Assembly (NCBI RefSeq): GCF_037392515.1
Contig: NC_090290.1
Span: 25,379,753 to 25,443,752, forward strand
Origin: Haliotis asinina
Lineage: Eukaryota > Mollusca > Gastropoda > Lepetellida > Haliotidae
DNA: 64,000 nt
Direction of reading: 5' to 3'
Shown here piece after piece: positions 17,691-34,779 of this stretch. The position numbers and the translations under genes are program-made. Every line of letters begins with the position of its first letter. Within the stretch, counting starts at the first letter, position 1. The notes under the pieces are model-generated. The model did no database searches, was not told the DNA's origin, and worked only from the letters and a program-made list of their open reading frames with translations.

Positions 17691-20348
17691 TTATTGGGCA
17701 CAGTCTCCACCACAAAGACACAGTGCAGTGCACTTTAGGGCAGCCTCGAGGCACTTGCATCTCCCACAACATGCTTTGGTGCATCGACACTTCAACAGTT
17801 CTTGACAGGTCTTTGACACATCTGGTATTGTTGACCATAAGGGCTCCCTCATGTTCGATGCATTGCGTTGCCAACCCCATATGGATGGATCAGGTAGATC
17901 AGGACAACGGATGGTTGACTGTCCCCATATATATGCTCCCTGATAAATTGCTCTCTTAAGATGTTCTTTGAAAGCTGCAGATGTTGGAGGTATATTTTCT
18001 ATTGCTCTACCTTTCGAAGAGAACATGTACTTTCTTGCTTCATTCAGATTTACATGGTCACTGGTTCTATCATACATCAATATTGTGAAACGTTCAAGTG
18101 TGCTGATCAAAGAATCTGTAACTTGATCAGGATGCTTGGACAGAAATTCAAATGCTTCAGTTGCTTCCTCTAAATGAAACCAGACTTGTCAAGCTTTCTT
18201 TTTACCACATCCACTGAAGGAAGATACAGTATCACATCCTGTGAAACTGTGGAAGAGAGTGAGACAGTGATTTCCTTGGACCCAGTGAAACAGCTATTTC
18301 ATGTGCAGGTGCAGCACCTTTTATGCTTGCATTATTTTGTTCATGAGCATGATCCATTGGAATTGCAGAATAAACCCTTTCTGTCTTGTGAACAACAAAA
18401 TTCCCTTTCTTGAACTCTTCAGTGGTGTTTGGATGAACAGTATGTAAAGGTGAAAGTTTGATCAATGTCACAGACTTTATAGTGACATGTTAAAAAGGAA
18501 GCAACTTTTCTCCTACTTGTATCTACTATCAGTAGATCAGTGTAAGTGAGTATTTATACAATATCTACATCATTAGAAGGTTGAAGACTCTTACGATAAT
18601 TGAAACATAATTGAGGATTTTTTTCTGGAAGAAATTAAATTCACTTACTCATTTTCTTGATGCATGAAGTCATCAAGTTTCACAACTGTAGAAGCATGAT
18701 AGCCTGGTGTCTTTGGACAGGATGAAACATCTTTCTTCAGGATAACTGGTGGAACCTCTTCATAAAAATCAGGCAGCTCTCTCACAGACTTTGACTGTGG
18801 TTTGGAGGTTCTGTCAGCCCCTTGATTGTCTTTACTTGGATGCTGAAAGATGGATATGCCTGTACCATGAAAGGACCCTTGTGCAGTTGTTGAACTTGGG
18901 TTGTGATCAATGTTGTCTATTGCTGATGTTGTAAAGAGGTTAAATTTGAGGTTTGAAGGACAGACAACTTATTCCGCAGTGTATCTTTGACATGCTGCAT
19001 TAGCTACCTCTGTGGAAACCTCCAAAACTCTGACATATGATACAGACATTCCAAAGTTATACATGAAGTCAATCAAGTCTCTTTTCCGTGTCTTGGCATG
19101 AAGTGTCATTCCAGTATACAAGGGAAGTGGTGTCTCTCGATCCTTGTTGCGCTGAAGGGATGTAGTTCCTACCTTTGCACGTTTACTACAGTTGTAAACA
19201 AGTAGCTGAGAAAGTGATAAGGCAGTTTGTTTCCTAGCAGTTGTCTGTGAATTAGGAGTTCCAGAATCATTTCAACAAGAGAAAGTAGAGAGTGTGGAAT
19301 AGACTGTTTCTGGCAGTTTACATCAAACGCTCCTGAAAAAGGTTTGTGTGTCATTGACAAAATGTCCTTTCTAACTAGTTGAGCTGCTTTACAGAGTATC
19401 TGACCATTATCATCAAAGTCCTGATAATGAAAGGTTTTCAGAGCTTCCCCTACATGTTCTGTCAAGACCAAAAGTGTTTCCCTTCCACTTGAGTGAGCTT
19501 GGAGATCTTGAAACTCATCTAGTAACTTGTTCTTCAGTCTTGTGCTGTGAATGTCATATTTCAGGCCAATATATTGCAAATAGCTTGAGTACTCTTTAGA
19601 CAGTGTTGACAGTTTCAGTACAGGAAGATTTTCTTGTCGACATTCACCAACATACTGTTTAAACTGAGCGAAAGCTAGACCTTCCTTAAATGTTTGGGAA
19701 TGACAGATATCATCGGACTGTGTACCTTCTTCTCTTTGAGCTGCTTTTCTGTATAAATTGGAAAGACATACAGGGCAATATTTTGCATCCTGTGCCATCA
19801 AATCTGATGTACTGAGCTTAGCTAACAGCTGACCATCTTGCAACTTCAAAGCACATTCGCGTACACGTTTGTCCAGTTGAAATGTTGATACACATCTTAA
19901 CTCTGAAGGATGTCCTGACTGCTCACAAACAAAGCAAAGGTTGCTGGTATCTGAGGTTTTGATCCTGACATAAGACACACTTCTTCCGGCTTTACTTTCA
20001 CTGGGTTGTGATGGGTACAGGCAGTCACCACAGTCAATAGTTGAAGTTTCAAGTTCTTTTGATAGTCGTCTTTTCCTTGTCCTCTGCAACATGTTTTTGT
20101 TGAATTTGAGACCACATAACTTGTGCCAGCATGCTCTATGAGATTCAAAAGTGGTGAAAATATTCGGAACACCCCCCAAAACAACTCAAATTTATGTCTA
20201 TAGGCAGCTGTTCAAGTTCAGAAAAGGCTTCTAAATTACTAGCCATTGTGGTGTAACCTTTTCCTGATTTGTTCTTAGCATTGGCAGGGCAGACAACAGG
20301 ATCCTTTGTGTATTTCTGGCAAAATACACACTAACTCCAATCCATCTT
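17691..20348 (-). pseudogene. Remains of the transposon-encoded protein (cysteine-rich tail family)
   Basis: Minus-strand segments line up in the order of a protein family that I recognise from many marine invertebrate genomes but cannot name. An N-terminal CVFCQKYTK...CP zinc-like pair and WHKLCGLKFN come first, then CFVCEQSGH, CPVC, QSIPHSLLSLVEMILE, RDRETPLPLYTGMTLHAKTRKRDLID, IDNIDHNPSSTTAQGSFHGTG, MDHAHEQNN and GCDTVSSFSGCGKK. Last is a cysteine-rich C-terminus (CKCLEAALKCTALCLCGGDC). The best-kept open pieces are 19169-20179 (336 aa) and 17691-18110 (139 aa). The copy is not functional: there are in-frame stops (a TAG just before CVFCQ near 20335 and a TAA near 18955) and several frame changes, for example near 20180 and in 18110-18480. 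The function is presumably transposase, by inference from its place between the inverted repeats. Confidence 0.7.
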
Positions 20349-21904
20349 CGAAGCATCTGTGGACTGTGTGTAACTAGCCATCATCCGTGGAATCTACAAC
20401 AATAAAGCTCTTATTTTCTGGAGAAGTGACCAAAATAAAAGTATTTCATGACATGATGCTATGATCTTTCTATTTGAAAATGTCCTTATCAATACCTAAA
20501 TCGTGATTGGTACCTTGAGAATTGGAATAACTTGTGAACATGCTCTATTTATGTTGATAAGAGAAATATTACAGTCATTAGTTACTATCATGGGCATAAG
20601 TTGAACTTGTACACCCAGATCATTTTGAAATCTGAAGCTAATTTTTTTCATATAACAGTGACATTATTTTGTTATCAAACCATAACAAACTTCACAAAAC
20701 AAACCACATATGCCTTTTACTTAATAGGCAGTGAAATGCCATCAAAACTGTAATTCAACAAACTTTTCAACAGTCCCCACCATCTAAAGAAATAAGATTA
20801 GTGGAAGGGAAGTATTATTACATGTAAATTCTACAAAACCTGTGATACTAATATTTTTGAAATACCAAGTAATCTGAACAATGTAAATTGGGCAGTTTTT
20901 AGTTTTAGACAATTCTGAAATTATACACCCATGAAGGAGATATATATTATTTGCCTTTTCCATTATTTCATGTCCCTGCAACTTGTCAGTGATGAAGCCC
21001 CTAGGTGCCCCTTGCACAAAAAAACCACGGTAAAATGAGTTTTACTCACCATTCATGTCTCTTCAGCAACAATGGACATTCTTCCTGCCACTTGTGCAAA
21101 ATCAGTGCAAAATCCTCCAATTAAATATGTATATTTGTCTGATTACATCATCTTAATCTTGACTGATGACGTAACATCAAAGTCATAACAAAGGGGAGAT
21201 CACTCTCATTCAACCTTATTTCTAGTACTTTCCACACAACAGATAACACTGACTCAATATTTCACAATATTTTTTGGAAGTTGACACAAAAAAAATAAAA
21301 CATATTTTTGAGTGCCTCCCTATCTGAAATATGTTAGAATATTATTTTCTAAGTATTATAACTAAAATTTCACTTGTAACATGAAAATGCACAATTGCAT
21401 ACAAATCATGCCATTACCCGCTGGACTATTAGATGTAAAGGGCCCGCTGACTGCGTAAGTGCTCCAACTACGCTTTCCTGTCGTATTTATTTGGTAGAAT
21501 TGGACAATAACAATAGTGGGAGGGAGGGAGGGTATATTTCTTTGCTACTTTCGTCCTCAGATGAAGATACTCGAAATTAAGTGAGAAGAATTATATGACT
21601 TTAAGGTTTCATTTTTCATTGAAAGCATGGCGGAAGTAGCAACTGTATTGTGAAAGGTCCTGCAGTATTAAAGCTGAATATTTACAAACGTTAACAAACT
21701 GTACAATTGCATCAGATATGCATTTCGTCAAACTCCTATACACTAATGCACACTTTTCTCTTTTTAAACATGTTACAACCTCGCTAGCCTGGATCTAGCA
21801 TACGAGGGAGCCTACGGCAACTGAGCCGTACAACGAACCTATTCATGTATTTGAAAGACATTACTTCATATTGGAATACGTGAAGATCACGGTAAGAACT
21901 AGCT

Positions 21905-22235
21905 TTAACTTCCATATATTCGTCATGAATAGTGTAATGTCATATTGTGGTAGAGAAAAAACAACTTTGTTTACAGTGGTTCCAATCCAGGATTTTACAC
22001 AAATAGTCAATACTTGACTTCGAATAGTTTACACATATATAGTCATTATAATGCTTTACATGTGACGACCCGGGTTAGAATTGGTCTTCGGTGATCAGGC
22101 TTGCTGACTTTGTTGGCACACGTCATTGTATCCCACCGGCGTAGATCAATGGTCATGCTGTTGATCAGTGGATTGCCCGGTGCAGATTCGATCATTTACA
22201 GACAGCTTTCATATAGATGGCGTTAAACGACAAAC
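21905..22235. repeat. Duplicated block, copy 2 (partner at 6170-6525)
   Basis: ATATTCGTCATGAATAGTG through ATAGTCATTATAATG matches copy 1, then runs into a minus-orientation SINE-A (22063-22232) at the same junction. The SINE here is shortened: the segment that corresponds to GGCGACTAACGGGATCG in copy 1 is missing. Confidence 0.8.
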
Positions 22236-23935
22236 CAACTAATTTACTTCACATCGCTGACATTCAAGTGTTTGAACTGTTTTACTGGTGACAGGGTTTA
22301 TTCTACAACCTGTGCGACATGTGTAAATGTAAATATGACGAAACGTATCGCACAAAACATATATGTCTAAACGCAGCTTGTCAGCCTCATGAAAGTGTAA
22401 TTCAGTGCATGGATGGAAACGGTATGGTATCTTTTTACAGCACCTTTACATCCTCCCCACAGTTATCAGCGATGTTTGTGTGGGTATCATTCCCCAACCA
22501 GCAACATTGCCGTCGACAGGAAACATCGCTCAGCTTTCGATAGGCTGAAGGATGACATGCCAAGTGTAACAAAGCGTCACGACAAAAGCACCATGACAAT
22601 GTCTTCTACGTCGAGCTAGTAAACAGCCACTTAGCAGGAAAAGCGTTCCAAGTGGATGGCGAGGTCGGCTTCTTGTAATTATCCGTACAGGTATACTTTA
22701 ATAAACTCACATCGGCGGGTACTGTTGCACAAATGATACACAAACATTGTAGTCAGATAATCATGGAGTTAATGAATGGTAGCGATAAGGAATTTTAGTG
22801 CCTCGGTGAAAGATCAAAGGCTGTATCAGACGATAACGTATACTTTTCACTTAACGTCACCATGTATTGGTCCTGATGAGCTATTCTAGTCTGAGCCCTC
22901 GAAATTGAACGTACCCTTGGTAACCGACTTCCCAATGCAGGGCCAAGATTTTCGATGCTCTCTTAGCGCTAAGATAGTCGTAAGTTAATGTTAATGAATG
23001 GCACTCACGACTATAATAGCGCAAAGGGAGCTTTAAAAAAATCTAGGCCCAGCTCAGTTGTCATCGCCTCCTACAGACTCCTACAGTAAACTGCTCCGTA
23101 GCAAACCCGTTCCTTGGTTTGCAGTTGCCTCATTCGGCTAACATCACTGGTGGAAACATTATGTTCATATTTCTCGAAAGATATAACGCCTCACAATTAA
23201 AAAGACACACGGCAAACTTCTCATTGTTTACATTCCCATAATGCATCACTGGAATGTCGCCTGGCACAGACAGTGAAAACTTTTGATAAGATTTGAAACA
23301 AAAATATACATGCAATACATCCATCCATAATCTAGCAGTGCAGATCAGCACACAGTATCGTAACATGAACCTGTATGGCGATAAACATTAAATGAATTGT
23401 ATGAAATAAAGGACAAAGCAGGAGTGATTACTTTTAGTTTCGTGTTTTTACTTTCGTATCACTGGGCTCTGCTTATAGGATGTACTGATTTAAACTTACG
23501 GTATCAGAAGAAATACGACCTCCATATTGAACCACATGGTTTACGTTAATAACACATGTAATTAAAATAATTAAGAGAAGATATTTAACCCGAACGTAAA
23601 CTGTCATCAAACTGTTCCTTTTTCTGGTAACGTCGCCTTAACGCAGGGGGACAGAGGCGTCAATAGAACAGCGCGCCAGTTAGCCCTGAGCGAGGCTTGT
23701 TAATTTACAGTCACAGATACTGTGGCACCTACTACATAACTGTAGTTCTTAAATAAATACCGCAATCTGCTGCATGTGCATATATCGGATGTTGTGTTTC
23801 ATGACGGCGTAGAGAAGTTGACAGGTATTGTGTACACAGAAAGGTCATTTTACTTGCCTATTACCTGAAAAAAACCTTTATAATGTTATAATGACCGATC
23901 TTTAAATCAAATGTCCCTCTACCCTCTGCGACTAT

Positions 23936-24094
23936 GGGGTAGACGAGTAGTTAAAGCGTTTTCTCGTCGTGCCGAAGACCCTGGTGTGATTCTCGACATG
24001 GGTACAATGTGTGAAGCCTATTTCTGTTGTACCCCGCAGTGATATTGCTGGAATATTGCTAAAAGCGGTGTATAACTAAACATACTCACTCACC
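23936..24094 (+). mobile_element. tRNA-derived SINE (SINE-B)
   Basis: The head resembles a tRNA with box A (GTAGACGAGTAGTTAAAGCG) and a worn box B (GGTGTGATTCTC). The body is GGGTACAATGTGTGAAGCC...TGATATTGCTGGAATATTGCTAAAAGCGG, and the tail is a short ACTCACTCACC. The same family occurs at 32115-32262 and, inverted and partial, at 33782-33912. Confidence 0.8.
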
Positions 24095-24295
24095 GTCAAC
24101 CCGACGGCAACCCAGCGAAGGACACGTTCATGTGGCGGTTTGAGTGAGGTGGGTTGTTTCTACGCATAGGAGCTTGGTGGAATGCTGACAAAGAATCATA
24201 ATGGTGTCAGGGTGGTATCTGACCCCACAGAAAGCAAATCCTGATATCACTGGGAAAGCAACTGTGCAGTTACAGCTCCGTAGACCACTCGCTAT

Positions 24296-24301
24296 TTTAT
24301 T
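24296..24301 (-). terminator. Candidate poly(A) signal for tubulin gene 2 beyond the 68-bp array
   Basis: AATAAA on the minus strand. It is the nearest exact hexamer that I see downstream of gene 2; the 68-bp unit has none. Use of this site would place the whole array in the 3' UTR (about 4.25 kb). This is inference only. Confidence 0.3.
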
Positions 24302-24708
24302 GAATGAGTTAGTGTGTTATAACGTTGTAACTTCGGGTTGAACAGTAGTTCAGTTTAAACGGGTTTGTTTAAACCTAAGATCACAGAAACAGGTTTGTAG
24401 CACACGCCAAAGACGACAATTACAATCTACGACTCCAATTAGGTGTTTACTTATACGAGTCAAAGCATTCCCTCACATGCGATCACGATAACATGAAAAA
24501 AAAGAAATATAAGGAATAGAGCTATAGGACTTTATATTTCACCCGTATCAGGGATTGTCAACATGATGTGAACTGAATGATAAACGATAACGCAACACTT
24601 AGAAAATGCACAGCATTGGCTGGTACAAATGCATGTAAAGTGCATGAAATTATAACTCACTTCTAAACTAAACAAAACACGATTACGCTCATTCCATGTA
24701 CCCCAGAT

Positions 24709-27700
24709 ACCCTTTTCCTCCATACCCCAGATTCTGTCTTCCATCCTTGTTCTGTGTACCCTAAAGGCCCCGTGATTACCCCTTCCTCCGTATCCTAGAT
24801 TCTGTCTTCCATCCTTGTTCTGTGTACCCTAAAGGCCCCGTGATTACCCCTTCCTCCATACCCCAGATTCTGTCTTCCATCCTTGTTCTGTGTACCCTAA
24901 AGGCCCCGTGATTACCCCTTCCTCCGTATCCTAGATTCTGTCTTCCATCCTTGTTCTGTGTACCCTAAAGGCCCCGTGATTACCCCTTCCTCCGTATCCT
25001 AGATTCTGTCTTCCATCCTTGTTCTGTGTACCCTAAAGGCCCCGTGATTACCCCTTCCTCCGTATCCTAGATTCTGTCTTCCATCCTTGTTCTGTGTACC
25101 CTAAAGGCCCCGTGATTACCCCTTCCTCCGTATCCTAGATTCTGTCTTCCATCCTTGTTCTGTGTACCCTAAAGGCCCCGTGATTACCCCTTCCTCCGTA
25201 TCCTAGATTCTGTCTTCCATCCTTGTTCTGTGTACCCTAAAGGCCCCGTGATTACCCCTTCCTCCGTATCCTAGATTCTGTCTTCCATCCTTGTTCTGTG
25301 TACCCTAAAGGCCCCGTGATTACCCCTTCCTCCGTATCCTAGATTCTGTCTTCCATCCTTGTTCTGTGTACCCTAAAGGCCCCGTGATTACCCCTTCCTC
25401 CGTATCCTAGATTCTGTCTTCCATCCTTGTTCTGTGTACCCTAAAGGCCCCGTGATTACCCCTTCCTCCGTATCCTAGATTCTGTCTTCCATCCTTGTTC
25501 TGTGTACCCTAAAGGCCCCGTGATTACCCCTTCCTCCGTATCCTAGATTCTGTCTTCCATCCTTGTTCTGTGTACCCTAAAGGCCCCGTGATTACCCCTT
25601 CCTCCGTATCCTAGATTCTGTCTTCCATCCTTGTTCTGTGTACCCTAAAGGCCCCGTGATTACCCCTTCCTCCGTATCCTAGATTCTGTCTTCCATCCTT
25701 GTTCTGTGTACCCTAAAGGCCCCGTGATTACCCCTTCCTCCGTATCCTAGATTCTGTCTTCCATCCTTGTTCTGTGTACCCTAAAGGCCCCGTGATTACC
25801 CCTTCCTCCGTATCCTAGATTCTGTCTTCCATCCTTGTTCTGTGTACCCTAAAGGCCCCGTGATTACCCCTTCCTCCGTATCCTAGATTCTGTCTTCCAT
25901 CCTTGTTCTGTGTACCCTAAAGGCCCCGTGATTACCCCTTCCTCCGTATCCTAGATTCTGTCTTCCATCCTTGTTCTGTGTACCCTAAAGGCCCCGTGAT
26001 TACCCCTTCCTCCGTATCCTAGATTCTGTCTTCCATCCTTGTTCTGTGTACCCTAAAGGCCCCGTGATTACCCCTTCCTCCGTATCCTAGATTCTGTCTT
26101 CCATCCTTGTTCTGTGTACCCTAAAGGCCCCGTGATTACCCCTTCCTCCGTATCCTAGATTCTGTCTTCCATCCTTGTTCTGTGTACCCTAAAGGCCCCG
26201 TGATTACCCCTTCCTCCGTATCCTAGATTCTGTCTTCCATCCTTGTTCTGTGTACCCTAAAGGCCCCGTGATTACCCCTTCCTCCGTATCCTAGATTCTG
26301 TCTTCCATCCTTGTTCTGTGTACCCTAAAGGCCCCGTGATTACCCCTTCCTCCGTATCCTAGATTCTGTCTTCCATCCTTGTTCTGTGTACCCTAAAGGC
26401 CCCGTGATTACCCCTTCCTCCGTATCCTAGATTCTGTCTTCCATCCTTGTTCTGTGTACCCTAAAGGCCCCGTGATTACCCCTTCCTCCGTATCCTAGAT
26501 TCTGTCTTCCATCCTTGTTCTGTGTACCCTAAAGGCCCCGTGATTACCCCTTCCTCCGTATCCTAGATTCTGTCTTCCATCCTTGTTCTGTGTACCCTAA
26601 AGGCCCCGTGATTACCCCTTCCTCCGTATCCTAGATTCTGTCTTCCATCCTTGTTCTGTGTACCCTAAAGGCCCCGTGATTACCCCTTCCTCCGTATCCT
26701 AGATTCTGTCTTCCATCCTTGTTCTGTGTACCCTAAAGGCCCCGTGATTACCCCTTCCTCCGTATCCTAGATTCTGTCTTCCATCCTTGTTCTGTGTACC
26801 CTAAAGGCCCCGTGATTACCCCTTCCTCCGTATCCTAGATTCTGTCTTCCATCCTTGTTCTGTGTACCCTAAAGGCCCCGTGATTACCCCTTCCTCCGTA
26901 TCCTAGATTCTGTCTTCCATCCTTGTTCTGTGTACCCTAAAGGCCCCGTGATTACCCCTTCCTCCGTATCCTAGATTCTGTCTTCCATCCTTGTTCTGTG
27001 TACCCTAAAGGCCCCGTGATTACCCCTTCCTCCGTATCCTAGATTCTGTCTTCCATCCTTGTTCTGTGTACCCTAAAGGCCCCGTGATTACCCCTTCCTC
27101 CGTATCCTAGATTCTGTCTTCCATCCTTGTTCTGTGTACCCTAAAGGCCCCGTGATTACCCCTTCCTCCGTATCCTAGATTCTGTCTTCCATCCTTGTTC
27201 TGTGTACCCTAAAGGCCCCGTGATTACCCCTTCCTCCGTATCCTAGATTCTGTCTTCCATCCTTGTTCTGTGTACCCTAAAGGCCCCGTGATTACCCCTT
27301 CCTCCGTATCCTAGATTCTGTCTTCCATCCTTGTTCTGTGTACCCTAAAGGCCCCGTGATTACCCCTTCCTCCGTATCCTAGATTCTGTCTTCCATCCTT
27401 GTTCTGTGTACCCTAAAGGCCCCGTGATTACCCCTTCCTCCGTATCCTAGATTCTGTCTTCCATCCTTGTTCTGTGTACCCTAAAGGCCCCGTGATTACC
27501 CCTTCCTCCGTATCCTAGATTCTGTCTTCCATCCTTGTTCTGTGTACCCTAAAGGCCCCGTGATTACCCCTTCCTCCGTATCCTAGATTCTGTCTTCCAT
27601 CCTTGTTCTGTGTACCCTAAAGGCCCCGTGATTACCCCTTCCTCCGTATCCTAGATTCTGTCTTCCATCCTTGTTCTGTGTACCCTAAAGGCCCCGTGAT

Positions 27701-28541
27701 TACCCCTTCCTCCGTATCCTAGATTCTGTCTTCCATCCTTGTTCTGTGTACCCTAAAGGCCCCGTGATTACCCCTTCCTCCGTATCCTAGATTCTGTCTT
27801 CCATCCTTGTTCTGTGTACCCTAAAGGCCCCGTGATTACCCCTTCCTCCGTATCCTAGATTCTGTCTTCCATCCTTGTTCTGTGTACCCTAAAGGCCCCG
27901 TGATTACCCCTTCCTCCGTATCCTAGATTCTGTCTTCCATCCTTGTTCTGTGTACCCTAAAGGCCCCGTGATTACCCCTTCCTCCGTATCCTAGATTCTG
28001 TCTTCCATCCTTGTTCTGTGTACCCTAAAGGCCCCGTGATTACCCCTTCCTCCGTATCCTAGATTCTGTCTTCCATCCTTGTTCTGTGTACCCTAAAGGC
28101 CCCGTGATTACCCCTTCCTCCGTATCCTAGATTCTGTCTTCCATCCTTGTTCTGTGTACCCTAAAGGCCCCGTGATTACCCCTTCCTCCGTATCCTAGAT
28201 TCTGTCTTCCATCCTTGTTCTGTGTACCCTAAAGGCCCCGTGATTACCCCTTCCTCCGTATCCTAGATTCTGTCTTCCATCCTTGTTCTGTGTACCCTAA
28301 AGGCCCCGTGATTACCCCTTCCTCCGTATCCTAGATTCTGTCTTCCATCCTTGTTCTGTGTACCCTAAAGGCCCCGTGATTACCCCTTCCTCCGTATCCT
28401 AGATTCTGTCTTCCATCCTTGTTCTGTGTACCCTAAAGGCCCCGTGATTACCCCTTCCTCCGTATCCTAGATTCTGTCTTCCATCCTTGTTCTGTGTACC
28501 CTAAAGGCCCCGTGATTACCCCTTCCTCCGTATCCTAGATT
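24709..28541. repeat. 68-bp tandem array, about 56 copies, next to the stop codon of tubulin gene 2
   Basis: The unit includes CCTCCGTATCCTAGATTCTG, TCTTCCATCCTTGTTCTGTG and TACCCTAAAGGCCCCGTGAT. The anchor AGATT recurs from 24729 to 28537, exactly 56 periods of 68 bases. Units 1 and 3 carry a CCATACCCCAG variant in place of CCGTATCCTAG; I saw no difference among the others. The right edge stops 10 bases short of the TGA of tubulin gene 2, and the gene-side unit breaks off inside AGATT. Since 68 is not a multiple of three and the unit has stops, the array does not encode protein. There are no spacers, so it is not CRISPR-like. Confidence 0.97.
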
Positions 28542-28551
28542 CCCCATATCA

Positions 28552-32875
<4,324 letters not shown>

Positions 32876-32972
32876 TTTGCCAGGTTTAAAATAAGCCCAA
32901 GGTTCCGTGTAGTATGGTTGACTGTGTGTCTGAAAATGATGAGTGGCAGATATCTGGATGTATCTCGCTAGG

Positions 32973-32980
32973 TATATTTT
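32973..32980 (-). promoter_or_regulatory. Possible TATA-like element of tubulin gene 2
   Basis: The minus strand reads CAAAATATACC, about 100 bases upstream of the ATG. It is a weak match, kept only because its spacing is similar to that in genes 1 and 4. Confidence 0.3.
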
Positions 32981-33085
32981 GTAGTCCACCGCAGCAACGC
33001 CAATATTTTTACATGTCACCCTAACGACTTAATGGCGCTCTTGGAGCATCATTGTCCATCCGCTATTTCTTTCGAAGGGCGTTCT

Positions 33086-33126
33086 GTTGTCATGGAAACG
33101 AGAATTTACTGGTAACCAATGGCAAC
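33086..33126. promoter_or_regulatory. Two X-box (RFX) motifs upstream of tubulin gene 2
   Basis: GTTGTCATGGAAAC (33086-33099) fits GTHNYYATRRNAAC, and GTAACCAATGGCAAC (33112-33126) fits GTNRCC-N3-RGYAAC exactly. They are 12 bases apart and 211-251 bases upstream of the proposed ATG. X-boxes bound by RFX factors at this distance mark ciliary genes in animals. None of the other three tubulin promoters here shows one by eye. Confidence 0.65.
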
Positions 33127-33781
33127 CGCCCACATCGATAATTCCGTACAGTCAAGCCACTAGTGTCAATATCCCCATTAATTTGCAGTCCAGAGCCTAA
33201 TGGAACTGTACAGTCTGTTTGTCCCTGCATTCCCTCAGCATGGGTCTTTTAAAGCTGGGATGAATTTCTATTACCGATGAATAGGGACAGTGATAACTGT
33301 AACAGTATTACAAATTACGAGTGTTCAATAATAGATAAAGCATGATAACTGTAGTTGTTGTTATTCCCACGATGGGCAGGACAACTTTGTGTGATGAGCT
33401 TGGGGACCGTTCATAATTTATGGCTGCGGGTGGGATACAGATGAGGATGATTTTCATGCAGAAGCATGCATTAAGTGAATGATGCACTAAACATTATGAT
33501 GTAGTTTAGCGTAAAAAGGGACAAGTAGGATTTGTTGGCTTTGATATGTTGATATTGTATACGGGCTCATTGGCAATGGCCTCTAAGTCAAGAGCTCAAC
33601 CACAGCAAAGAAGGTGACTAGTCCACGCCATAATGTAACTTAACATATCTTTCAAACACACAAACGCACCAAAGAAACTTGGTACAGTGAAAGGCTGAGT
33701 CAATTTCATATGGGCCCTCGCTTGGTTAATCAAACCACCCCCTCTCCCATAAATAAATACAGTGTGAGTGAGTGATAAATA

Positions 33782-33912
33782 AGAGTGAGTGAGTGAATTG
33801 GTGTTTACGCCACTTTTAGCTATATTCCATCAACATCACGGTGGGAACACCATATTGGGCCAACTGTTTTGTGTGAGGGTCAATACGCTGAAATCCATGT
33901 TTCATCCAACCA
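33782..33912 (-). mobile_element. SINE-B copy, partial
   Basis: GAGTGAGTGAATTGGTGTTTACGCC, TTTTAGCTATATTCCATCAACATCACGGTGGG and ACACCATATTGGGCC are the complement of the family tail and body; the tRNA head is lost. Confidence 0.65.
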
Positions 33913-34779
33913 CAACACCAGAACAACATGAAAGGATGAAATCAGCATAAACATCTGTGGCTATGATCAATGTGAGAGTATGTGTTCTGCTCTGAGCCCA
34001 AGGTGCCCTTAAGTCTGCATTTGTATTCAACCCAAGGTACTCACAGGTCTTCAACTAGAAGGTCAGTAATTCCACCCTTAAGAAAACTGACAGATCCTGA
34101 TTTTCTGCCTTGTTACGCTTGAGGTGAAGAATGCTACATTTGTCGTGACAAAACATTTTCATGGGGAAGGAGTCTTCCTTCAGTGTGAAATCTCCCTTAA
34201 CATAGAGTCGCTATGCAATATTCGTCTTATAGAACACCGTTTGTACATAACAAGTTGAGTCAGCCTACAATTTATTAAACAAGCAACCTGCAGGAAGTCT
34301 AACACGTTCAATACATAAAAATGACCACAATATTTTTAACGTAAGTCCAGAATACGGAGAGGTTAAAATAGTACGTTCTTGCCTCTCATAATCATCGTTT
34401 GAACCAATAACGGATCCTTGCAACCCCAACAGCCTTTTGTGACTCCTGGACCTGCTCCACGTAAAGATCTTTGGAAGTTCAATAAAATGTGATGTGGAGA
34501 CACCTGCGAACTTCAGACCTGTACACCAGGGATATATCTGCCTGTGTATTCAGACATGTAAGTTCTTTAATCAGTTTAAATCACCTTTCTCTCTGAGAAG
34601 TGCTGTTCGAACTTTGCACAGGCAAATATATACCCTGTACCCATGAAGGAAAATGGAGTACTGTTTTGGTAGAAGGGAATGGTTTCCAGTACCGGTTCGA
34701 ATACCACCAGTGTCTTGCGCCGGGTTAGATTTACACTTGTTAATTACTGGTTTCAGGCGATCAGGTGAAGTTAAACACC

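Larger units (their letters stand above)
16819..21428 (-). mobile_element. DNA transposon, 4.6 kb, long terminal inverted repeats, decayed
   Basis: The left end begins TAGTCCAGCGGATAGTGG and the right end is its imperfect inverse (CCATTACCCGCTGGACTA). Similarity between the ends continues inward for about 110 bases, through TTTTCATGTTACAAG and CAGATAGGGAGGCA. TTA stands on both outer sides (16816-16818 and 21429-21431), consistent with a 3-bp target duplication. The left subterminal region carries four tandem units of about 170 bp. The interior encodes, on the minus strand, a protein of a family frequent in marine invertebrate genomes. A TTA duplication is typical of PIF/Harbinger, but the protein is not a recognisable Harbinger transposase, so I leave the superfamily open. 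Confidence 0.85.
21432..24700. other. Intergenic stretch between the transposon and the 68-bp array
   Basis: It holds a short GGGA repeat (about 21518-21532), the second copy of the duplicated block (21905-22235) and a tRNA-derived SINE (23936-24094). I see no supported exon. A minus-strand AATAAA at 24301-24296 could end the transcript of tubulin gene 2. Confidence 0.55.

Noticed and set aside
24709-28541. 68-bp array as a CRISPR array or coding repeat
   Set aside because: There are no spacers between units, the period is not a multiple of three, stops occur in the unit, and the context is a spliced animal genome.
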